Positions 7,066 to 12,786 of a stretch of 14,856 nucleotides of DNA are shown piece by piece. The notes under the pieces were generated by a model that saw only the letters and a program-made list of their open reading frames with translations, was not told where the DNA came from and did not search any database. Position numbers and translations under genes: made by a program. The first letter of the stretch is position 1. The number at the start of each line of letters is the position of its first letter. The DNA is from an uncultured Clostridia bacterium. Lineage in GTDB: Bacteria > Bacillota > Clostridia > Oscillospirales > Acutalibacteraceae. The stretch lies in the NCBI GenBank assembly GCA_937876205.1, contig CALEII010000036.1, positions 1 through 14,856 on the forward strand, given 5' to 3'.

Positions 7066-7257
7066 GCCAAACAAAGCAGAATAAGGAAATTATATTATCA
7101 AGGGGATATTATACCCTTTTTTAGTTATCATCCGATATGAGTTCGGTAAAAACGTGACTCCACTCGGATGGTAATAAGGCTTCCTTTTCTGTTTGAGCTT
7201 TGTTTGGCGACAATAGGAGTTGCGCTTTTCGTGCGTGGCTTCGGTCACGCATTTTTT
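7066..7257 (+). ncRNA. Highly structured leader RNA upstream of the Mrr-like gene; unassigned class
   Basis: A closing helix of 12 perfect pairs joins GCCAAACAAAGC (7066-7077) and GCTTTGTTTGGC (7197-7208). It is extended by AGAATAAGGAA against TTCCTTTTCT. Inside are a hairpin AAGGG/CCCTT followed by T6 (7102-7125 region) and a hairpin TTATCATCCGA/TCGGATGGTAA enclosing GAGT/ACTC (about 7125-7177). Downstream, GCGC-TTTTC-GTGC (7222-7234) competes with the terminator hairpin 7232-7251. The layout is that of a riboswitch-like attenuator or of a processed small RNA. I do not recognise the class, and no ligand can be named. Confidence 0.6.
7232..7257 (+). terminator. UUCG-loop terminator directly before the short ORF
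   Basis: TGCGTGGC-TTCG-GTCACGCA (7232-7251) is an 8-bp stem with a UUCG tetraloop followed by T6 (7252-7257). The Shine-Dalgarno AGGAGG at 7260-7265 comes right after, so everything downstream depends on read-through. Confidence 0.85.
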
Positions 7258-7271
7258 ATAGGAGGAACATC

Positions 7272-7349
7272 ATGAGTTTTTTAAAATCATTTTTGGGAGC
7301 TGCTGCAGCTAACGCGATTAGAGACAAAAAAAAGAAGAAGAAAATTTAA
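7272..7349 (+). CDS. 25-codon ORF, probable N-terminus of the Mrr-like protein via -1 frameshift
   Basis: ATG 7272 is preceded by AGGAGG at the ideal distance, unlike the TTG start of the large frame. It encodes MSFLKSFLGAAAANAIRD followed by a lysine run and stops at TAA 7347. The run is encoded by A8 then AAG AAG (7326-7340) and contains A AAA AAG in the correct phase, the classic dnaX-type slippery heptamer. A slip of -1 there continues in the frame of the downstream gene, which is open from 7322 on. The fused product would be about 600 residues. Alternatives are a stand-alone leader peptide, a natural or sequencing indel (9 A would fuse the frames), or transcriptional slippage. Confidence 0.6.
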   Translation: MSFLKSFLGAAAANAIRDKKKKKKI

Positions 7350-7363
7350 ATAAAAAGAATAGT

Positions 7364-9097
7364 TTGTTTGAAGAAGCTTTTGATATGTCATTAGAATTTG
7401 ATGATTTTTTAACTAATCTTGAAGTAAATTGTATATATGTTTCTCCACCTGCCTCTGAATTGGCAAAAGAAGGCAGGGCAGCTGTAAATGCAGAAAAGCG
7501 TAAAATAGAAAACTACAAAAAGAAAATAACCGAATTCATTAACCTTGGTGGACATGCTTCAAACATTTGGTACATTGAGAAAATCGATGATTATATTGCC
7601 AAGCTGAAATACATGATATCCATTGGATATATAGATAAGCAAGATGATTTGCTTCAAACAGATATGGATATGCTGAAGTCCCTATTAGACCGAGACATTA
7701 AGGTAAAGAAAATAATGCAGAAAGTTGCATCGGAAGAAGAGGAAAGAAAACAGCGAGAAGCATTTGCAGAATCCATCGGATTTGATGTTGATAAACTTAG
7801 CGGCATTGAGTTTGAAAATGTTTGTCAGGTTCTCGTTGAAAAAATGGGATTCACAACTCAGACTACCAAAGCAAGTGGCGATGGTGGTATTGATTTGATC
7901 GCTTATAACCATCAGCCACTTTTGTCTGGTAAGTATATAATTCAGTGCAAAAGATATGCGGGTAGCGTTGGTGAATCGATTATCCGAGATCTGTATGGTG
8001 TTGTTATGTCAGAAAGAGCCAATAAAGGCATATTGATGACAACAGGTCATTTCACCAAAAGCGCCATTAGTTTTGCTGAAGGTAAACCTATTGAACTGAT
8101 TGATGGCTCAATGCTAAAAAACTTAATGAGTCAGTATGGTTTTCACTTCAACAGCGGAGATAAGCAAGTGTTTGTTGATGTTGTTGGTGATCAAGATATT
8201 ATCAAGGCGGCACAAGAAAAGTGGGAATTATGGGATGAGACAGGATACGAAGATGAGTATTACACACTCATTGAATTAAAGAAAACAGCCGATAATACTA
8301 ATGCTGAAATTGAAGTTGCAGAATATATAAATTGGCTGCTTGAAAAAGTTGATTTTGATGCTTTTGATATTTGTGATCATTCACAACAGGTAGTGTTTTG
8401 GGATGAAATCAATACATACATCAAAAAGTTCTTGAAAATTCGTTCCCTTTCCCAAAGCAAACTTCTTTCATATTTGTATCAAATGAAGTTTGTACAGAAC
8501 AGCATCTTGTTGGAACGGTTTACTGATGCAAAAACTATGTTTATCGAAATGATGAAGGACACAGGTATTCGGTTCGATTTATCTGAAACGATGCGAGAAA
8601 CACATAACACTGATGAGATATTTGAACATACAGGTGTGTTTAGCTTTTTGTTTGCTACATGGTGTAATATGTATCAAATGGCATTCGTAACCAATGATAG
8701 TACCTTACAAGAATATCTAAATGACCATCATTTATTCTATGGTGTCCCAATTATGCAGAATACACGTATAGAAGATAATTTAGAATTGATTCGTTCTGGA
8801 AAAAGCGGTCTTAATGAGTTGTACTTTGAAAAACAGCAAAAATTGATTCAAGAAATTGATGAATGGTATGCCTGTGAACCTCTTCAAACAAAAATCTTCT
8901 TTAGAATCGAAAATATTGATATTGTCAAATCTTTTTTCGATTATGCGTATCACAACGGCGATACAGAAGATAATTTGATAGAATTCTGCAACTATACAAT
9001 AGAAGATGGAAAAATGATTATTGATTATTATGCAACCATAGATTTAGATAATGCTTTGAGGGGATACATTCCCTTTACCCAAAGAGATTTACAATAA
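7364..9097 (+). CDS. Mrr-type restriction endonuclease-like protein
   Basis: 577 residues when counted from the TTG at 7364; the frame is open back to 7322 and the true N-terminus probably comes from the short ORF 7272-7349. Residues 1-140 are helical and charged with a Glu/Lys-rich coil. Residues about 145-255 form the Mrr catalytic domain of the PD-(D/E)XK fold: E149 in GIEFENV, D177 in GDGGIDLIA, and Q194/K196 in YIIQCKRY, followed by GILMTTGHFTKSAI. All active-site residues are present. Residues 260-577 are a long acidic region I do not recognise. Mrr enzymes cut modified DNA; here substrate is unknown. TTG 7364 lacks a convincing ribosome binding site. The gene is divergent from rloA. 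Confidence 0.8.
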   Translation: MFEEAFDMSLEFDDFLTNLEVNCIYVSPPASELAKEGRAAVNAEKRKIENYKKKITEFINLGGHASNIWYIEKIDDYIAKLKYMISIGYIDKQDDLLQTDMDMLKSLLDRDIKVKKIMQKVASEEEERKQREAFAESIGFDVDKLSGIEFENVCQVLVEKMGFTTQTTKASGDGGIDLIAYNHQPLLSGKYIIQCKRYAGSVGESIIRDLYGVVMSERANKGILMTTGHFTKSAISFAEGKPIELIDGSMLKNLMSQYGFHFNSGDKQVFVDVVGDQDIIKAAQEKWELWDETGYEDEYYTLIELKKTADNTNAEIEVAEYINWLLEKVDFDAFDICDHSQQVVFWDEINTYIKKFLKIRSLSQSKLLSYLYQMKFVQNSILLERFTDAKTMFIEMMKDTGIRFDLSETMRETHNTDEIFEHTGVFSFLFATWCNMYQMAFVTNDSTLQEYLNDHHLFYGVPIMQNTRIEDNLELIRSGKSGLNELYFEKQQKLIQEIDEWYACEPLQTKIFFRIENIDIVKSFFDYAYHNGDTEDNLIEFCNYTIEDGKMIIDYYATIDLDNALRGYIPFTQRDLQ

Positions 9098-9188
9098 TGA
9101 ATCCTGTAGCAGTGATATTTTAAGGAATATACAAGTTGTTAGTCTAAACCTATATCAGTAATAAGATAACATAATAAAATGGAGGTTC

Positions 9189-9308
9189 ATGACATTGCCA
9201 CAGTCTGTTTCCGTCATCAATAGCCGCTTTGCTTCTTCTATTGACAACAAAAACATTCTGTGCTCTGTAGGAATTACGAGGGTGATACCCTCACCATATA
9301 ACTGTTAA
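9189..9308 (+). CDS. 39-codon ORF, hypothetical
   Basis: ATG 9189 to TAA 9306. GGAGG lies at 9181-9185, only three bases from the ATG, which is too close for the best use. The peptide begins MTLPQSVSVINSRFASSIDN and ends in a proline-serine stretch. It has no membrane segment or recognisable motif. I have a weak memory of similar short ORFs in clostridial conjugative elements, but cannot support it from the sequence. It could be a relic of a former element gene. Confidence 0.3.
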   Translation: MTLPQSVSVINSRFASSIDNKNILCSVGITRVIPSPYNC

Positions 9309-9560
9309 GGTTATCAGAAAAATTTCAAGGAAGGATGTAATAATTTATAAACACTCAGATAAACACTCAGAAGAAAAAACTTTTTCTTATTGGCGGCAGG
9401 TTGCGAAGCAAAAGAATATTTTTCAACTTTTTTCAAAACCCAGGAACATTTTTGTGTTCTGTTGTCGTTATATATATATGGAGAGGAAAATTTTTCTGAA
9501 AACCGAACCAAGCATTATTGACCGTAAAAAAATTTTTAAAACTCTTCGACAAAATCCGCA

Positions 9561-9589
9561 TTGACAAATTTTTCTTGTTAATGTACAAT
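9561..9589 (+). promoter_or_regulatory. Consensus sigma-A promoter in the element leader
   Basis: TTGACA (9561-9566), 17-bp spacer, TACAAT (9584-9589). It is the best -35 in the window. No start codon follows for more than 700 bases, so it transcribes the hairpin RNA and, on read-through, the TnpW-like gene. Confidence 0.8.
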
Positions 9590-9716
9590 AGCTCCGTCAA
9601 CATAAGACATAAAAATGATAGCCCGCTGATGCTACAGGTCTCTGCCCCTTTCAGTGAGCGGAACGGACAGAAGTGAAAACCCTTTTCTCTTTTTTTCTTT
9701 TGCTTTGATTTAATTC

Positions 9717-9816
9717 AAAGCCGTTACATATTTTGGGTTTAAAACAGAATACCGGCGCGGAAAGAAATTTTCTTCCACGCTTGTTTCTGTTGCCCGAAGT
9801 ATGTAGCGGCTTTTTT
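9717..9816 (+). terminator. Very long hairpin with T run, terminator or small-RNA end
   Basis: AAAGCCGTTACATATTTTGGG (9717-9737) pairs along its whole length with 9793-9813, with only G-U exceptions. AACAGAA/TTCTGTT and GGAAAGAAA/TTTTCTTCC helices lie inside, so nearly all 97 bases are paired. T6 follows (9811-9816). With the promoter at 9561 it defines an RNA of roughly 220 nt. Confidence 0.75.
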
Positions 9817-10024
9817 GTTTTGCAATTTTTCTTGCGGCGGGTTGTAAATATTTTTAAAACAATTTGATTTTTGGGTGTCCATTTGGCTTCTCCCAGTCCT
9901 AATAGGTGAGGAATTGTTTTCGCATCAAAACAAAAAGCTAAAAACATTTGGAAAGGAGTAAGAAAAAATTTAGAACACAAAACAAACTTTATTACAATTA
10001 CCAGAATACAGAGAATGCGGTTTC

Positions 10025-10277
10025 AGGTGGCTTCAGTATCAACAAGCACTGAATTTATACGGACACATTTACTTGTTGCGACTACTTTGCTATGGCACGT
10101 GTCTTAACAAGCAATGGATATGAGTACTCGCATCCTTGCTTTGTTACTACTTAATGCGGTGGCATCAGTATTAACAAGCAATGGATTTGTACGGTCAAAT
10201 TCACTTGCTTCTACTTAAATGCCGTGGCATTAGTATCAGCAAGCAATGAATTTGAATATCCAAATTCCGCTTGTTAG
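10025..10277 (+). repeat. Four tandem quasi-palindromic repeats, period 65-67 bp
   Basis: The word AACAAGCA (or AGCAAGCA) starts at 10041, 10106, 10173 and 10238. Each is followed by TGAATTTG or TGGATTTG and, after 6-10 bases, by a partly complementary CAAATTC..CTTGCTT. Units 3 and 4 are the closest. Every unit can form its own hairpin of about 30 bases, preceded by a TGCCGTGGCA-like spacer. The function is unknown; candidates are a transfer or recombination site, or a regulatory leader of the recombinase operon. Confidence 0.7.
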
Positions 10278-10330
10278 GGAGCTACCCCTAAAACCCCGAG
10301 AAAAAAATTAAAAAGAAAGGAGACGAAAAG

Positions 10331-10609
10331 ATGAGCGAAGCTATGTATAAGATTAAAGATTTAAGTGAAGACGAATTCATTTTCATCACGGCGTTTATGA
10401 GAGAAATTAAAAATTTGATTTCAAAAATTTCTGCGATGACACAAGAGGAACGGTTAGCTTGGTATGAAAAGTTTCAATATCCTCGTCCGATAAATTTTCA
10501 AAAGAAAATTGATGGAACAGTTTATTCGGTTAACAGTCACTTCAATCAGAAATCAAATGAACCTTTGGTCAGAAAAATTGAAAGAATAATTTTAAAAGAA
10601 GAACAGTAA
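10331..10609 (+). CDS. TnpW-like transposon-encoded protein with N-terminal extension
   Basis: A 92-residue protein behind AAAGGAGA. Its C-terminal third, KKIDGTVYSVNSHFNQ then a KIERIIL end, has the pattern of TnpW-family proteins (a short beta hairpin with VNSHF, then a basic helix). The first 55 residues are an additional acidic, helical segment (KDLSEDEFIFITAFMREI, EERLAWYEKFQYP). TnpW of Tn4451 has no assigned function; its small basic fold suggests a DNA-binding accessory role, which is inference. It lies about 100 bases before the recombinase and is probably co-expressed by read-through, although the recombinase also has its own promoter. Confidence 0.65.
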   Translation: MSEAMYKIKDLSEDEFIFITAFMREIKNLISKISAMTQEERLAWYEKFQYPRPINFQKKIDGTVYSVNSHFNQKSNEPLVRKIERIILKEEQ

Positions 10610-10623
10610 AAAACTAAAATATC

Positions 10624-10665
10624 ACACTTTAAAGTGTTGAAGTTTAAGAAAAGTTATGCTATACT
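10624..10665 (+). promoter_or_regulatory. Recombinase promoter with an overlapping perfect palindrome
   Basis: TTGAAG (10637-10642), 17-bp spacer, TATACT (10660-10665). The 14-bp perfect palindrome ACACTTTAAAGTGT (10624-10637) abuts and overlaps the -35 by one base, a good place for an operator. Transcription from here begins about 40 bases before ATG 10713, which rules out the in-frame ATG at 10656. Confidence 0.7.
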
Positions 10666-10712
10666 ATAGATGTCCTACAATTCAAATCATAACGGCTGTG
10701 GAAAGGAGTATA

Positions 10713-12341
10713 ATGCGTAAACAGTCAGAAAAAATTACCGCCCTTTATTGCCGACTGTCAAGAGATGATGAACAGGAAGGCTTATCGGGCAGCATAAAAA
10801 ATCAACAGGCTATACTTGAAAAGTATGCCAAAGAAAACGGTTTTAAAAATATAAGAGTGTTCATTGATGACGGATGGTCAGGTGTAACTTTCACAAGACC
10901 TGCCTTCACAGAAATTATGGAGCTCGGTGAGCAAGGAAAAATTTCTACGCTCATAGTCAAAGACCATTCCCGTCTTGGAAGAAACAGACTTGTTGTCGGT
11001 CAGTTACTTGAAGAAGAGTTTGACCGAATGGGTATCAGGTACATTGCCATAATGGATAATATTGATACGGCAAAGGGTATAAGCGACATTGTACCTATGC
11101 AAGATTTGTTTAACGAATGGCACGCAAAGAACACAAGTCAGAAGGTAAGAAATGTTTTCAAGAGCAAAGGAATGTCAGGTGTACCTCTCACAACTAATCC
11201 GCCTTTCGGTTATATGAAAAATCCTGAGAACACCAAAGAGTGGATTGTTGACGAACCGGCTTCTAAAGTTGTCAGAAAAATTTTCAATCTCTGCATTGAA
11301 GGTTTAGGTCCGTCACAGATTGCAAAGAGGTTAAAGGCTGAACAGATAATGACACCTACGGAATATTGGAGCAGCATTGGTCGTTGTTGTTCTAAACCGC
11401 CTGCAAGACAATTTAATTGGAGCCCAAGTACCGTCGTTGATATTCTTATGAAGCAGGAGTATTGCGGAGATACAGTAAACTTCCGCTACATGAGAAAATC
11501 TTTCAAGAACAAGAAGCGAGTGGAAAGACCTGAAAACGAATGGATAATTTTTACAGACACGCATCCTGCAATAATTGACAGAGAAACATACAACCTTGTA
11601 AAAGAATTGCGTAAACACAAACGCAGATACACCAAAACAGGAATAGTGAGTATGTTCTCAGGTCTTTTATACTGTGGTGATTGCGGTGAGAAACTTTATT
11701 ACTGTTCAACTAACAATTACAAACGTGAGCAAGCCTTCTTCTGTTGTTCAGCTTACAGAAAAAATTCTGATGTGTGTTCAGTACACTACATCAGAGAAAA
11801 GGTTATCAATGAGCTTGTGCTTGAAAGTATGAAAAGAGTTTTGTGGTATGTGCAATGTTACGAGACACAGTTTGCAAAAGAGCAGATGAATATTCTTGAC
11901 ATAAGGCAGCAGAAAGAGTTACTTACCAAACGCAGAGAGCTTGAAAAAGCAAGCAGGCGTGTTAGTGAAATTGACAACATAATTCAAAAGCTTTACGAAG
12001 ATAACATAATCGGAAAGGTATCTGATGAAAGGTTTGCCACTTTATCCTTATCTTTGGAAAACGAGCAGAGAACTTTAAAAGAAACCATTCCTGAAATGGA
12101 AGAGTATATCAGTACTGCATCCGTTAAGAAAGAAAACTTACAGCAATTCATTGAAAAAGCAAAGCGAGTTACAAGACTAAAGGAATTAACTCCTGAAATT
12201 GTACATGAGTTTATTGAAAAGATTGTTGTATCAAAGCCAAACTACATTGACGGTGTTAGACATCAAAACATTGATATATACTATAAAGGTGTTGGTATTA
12301 TCAAATTCTTCTCGCCTGAAGAAATGGAAGCTCTTTATTAA
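10713..12341 (+). CDS. Large serine recombinase (TnpX-like) of the element
   Basis: 542 residues. The resolvase-type catalytic domain (about 8-150) has the nucleophile S16 in LYCRLSRDDE, the SRLGRNR motif at 86-92, and a helix with SQKVRNVFKSK. The recombinase domain follows (about 160-300, with FGYMKNP and the WSPSTVVDILMKQEYCG motif). Next is a zinc ribbon (C321, C324, a CC pair at 344-345, C355), a coiled coil (about 395-480) and a DUF4368-like C-terminus (IEKIVVSKPNYIDG). This is the standard architecture of large serine integrases; it is shorter than TnpX (707 residues) but complete. ATG 10713 has AAAGGAG at 10702-10708. It should excise and integrate the element at GA crossover sites; its stop is 126 bases from the right GA. 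Confidence 0.93.
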   Translation: MRKQSEKITALYCRLSRDDEQEGLSGSIKNQQAILEKYAKENGFKNIRVFIDDGWSGVTFTRPAFTEIMELGEQGKISTLIVKDHSRLGRNRLVVGQLLEEEFDRMGIRYIAIMDNIDTAKGISDIVPMQDLFNEWHAKNTSQKVRNVFKSKGMSGVPLTTNPPFGYMKNPENTKEWIVDEPASKVVRKIFNLCIEGLGPSQIAKRLKAEQIMTPTEYWSSIGRCCSKPPARQFNWSPSTVVDILMKQEYCGDTVNFRYMRKSFKNKKRVERPENEWIIFTDTHPAIIDRETYNLVKELRKHKRRYTKTGIVSMFSGLLYCGDCGEKLYYCSTNNYKREQAFFCCSAYRKNSDVCSVHYIREKVINELVLESMKRVLWYVQCYETQFAKEQMNILDIRQQKELLTKRRELEKASRRVSEIDNIIQKLYEDNIIGKVSDERFATLSLSLENEQRTLKETIPEMEEYISTASVKKENLQQFIEKAKRVTRLKELTPEIVHEFIEKIVVSKPNYIDGVRHQNIDIYYKGVGIIKFFSPEEMEALY

Positions 12342-12432
12342 AAGCACATTAACAAAAAACAAGCCAAAGAAAAAACGGCATAGCATAAGCTACACCGTGA
12401 AAAATTAATATTTTTACTACAGAAGCCACCTT

Positions 12433-12466
12433 GGGGTACCAACTTCCTTATGAAGGGTACCCTAAA
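12433..12466 (+). repeat. Right terminal hairpin of the element
   Basis: GGGTACC (12434-12440) pairs with GGTACCC (12456-12462); the loop holds CTTC/GAAG. CAACTTCCTTA (12440-12450) is the complement of TAAGGAAGTTG at the left end, so the two ends are imperfect inverted repeats. Confidence 0.6.
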
Positions 12467-12468
12467 GA

Positions 12469-12680
12469 AGTCCTTAATTTTTTATCCAATCCGAAGGATT
12501 GGTATGTAATCGCCGTCAGGCGTATGTAATCAGCAAAGCTGTATGTCATCACCTTAGTGTATGTCTTTCTTCGGATTGATTACATACCTTTCTTTGAAAG
12601 GATTACATCCACACCTGCGGTGTGATTACATTCCGTCTGTGACGGATTACATACAATGCTTCGCATTGATTTTTTTTGAC
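12469..12680 (+). repeat. Hairpin array B, right half of the interrupted repeat copy 3
   Basis: Begins with the missing half of the palindrome, AGTCCTTAATTTTTTATCC. Stems are CCAATCC-GAA-GGATTGG (12486-12502), GCCGTCAGGC, CAGC-AAA-GCTG, CTTTC-TTT-GAAAG, CACACC-TGC-GGTGTG, CCGTC-TGT-GACGG and AATGC-TTC-GCATT. Linkers are TATGTAATC-like before the turning point CTTCGGATTG (12569-12578) and GATTACATAC-like after it. The turning point complements CAATCCGAAG (12487-12496) of the first hairpin. The linker word differs from arrays A and C but is changed on both sides together. Confidence 0.8.
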
Positions 12681-12745
12681 ACCCGCCCCCGATTGTAATT
12701 TCAGGTTATATGTGCTATAATCTGTTTTACAAATAAAGATTTGTA
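12681..12745 (+). promoter_or_regulatory. Repeat-borne promoter of the beta-helix protein gene
   Basis: TTGTAA (12693-12698), 17-bp spacer, TATAAT (12716-12721), in the block GACACCCGCCCCCGATTGTAA that matches 931-950 and 14703-14723. The early transcript carries ACAAATAAAGATTTGT, able to form a small hairpin. Confidence 0.8.
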
Positions 12746-12786
12746 AATATAAGCAAAAGTTTGCGTAAAGAACAGGAGGAAAAACA

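Larger units (their letters stand above)
9098..10330. other. 1.2-kb non-coding leader region of the element
   Basis: Between the nuclease gene and the TnpW-like gene there is no long credible ORF. Listed separately are a 39-codon ORF (9189-9308), a consensus promoter (9561-9589), a 97-base hairpin with terminator (9717-9816) and tandem palindromic repeats (10025-10277). A 12-bp tandem duplication ATAAACACTCAG lies at 9347-9370, and an AAGAAAAA/TTTTTCTT hairpin at 9371-9388. The remainder is A/T-rich with poly-T tracts. Confidence 0.55.
3914..12468. mobile_element. TnpX/Tn4451-type integrative element carrying RloAB and Mrr-like defence cargo
   Basis: The limits are two GA dinucleotides, 3914-3915 and 12467-12468. 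Joining the outer flanks through one GA gives TTAAGGACTTC-GAAGTCCTTAA flanked by A6 and T6, a perfect 34-bp palindrome in the slot where the other repeat copies carry a terminator palindrome. GA at the crossover is the known signature of TnpX-type excision in Tn4451/Tn4453. Both ends carry hairpins with the shared inverted word TAAGGAAGTTG (3930-3940 and, complemented, 12440-12450). Inside are TnpV, a TnpW-like protein and a large serine recombinase. There is no relaxase, coupling protein or replication gene, so it looks able to excise and integrate but would need help to transfer. The span of 8.55 kb is short for Tn4451-type elements. Confidence 0.82.

Noticed and set aside
7066..7257. Retron msr-msd or OMEGA/HEARO RNA
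   Set aside because: No reverse transcriptase, IscB/IsrB or TnpB gene is nearby, and the fold differs.
9651..9980. 109-residue minus-strand frame
   Set aside because: It spans the long hairpin and poly-T tracts; the composition is low-complexity lysine-rich and no ribosome binding site is seen.
10656..10712. Earlier ATG for the recombinase
   Set aside because: It falls inside the spacer of the TTGAAG-17-TATACT promoter; ATG 10713 has AAAGGAG.
12199..12408. 69-residue plus-strand frame
   Set aside because: Alternative frame of the recombinase 3' end running into the element terminus.
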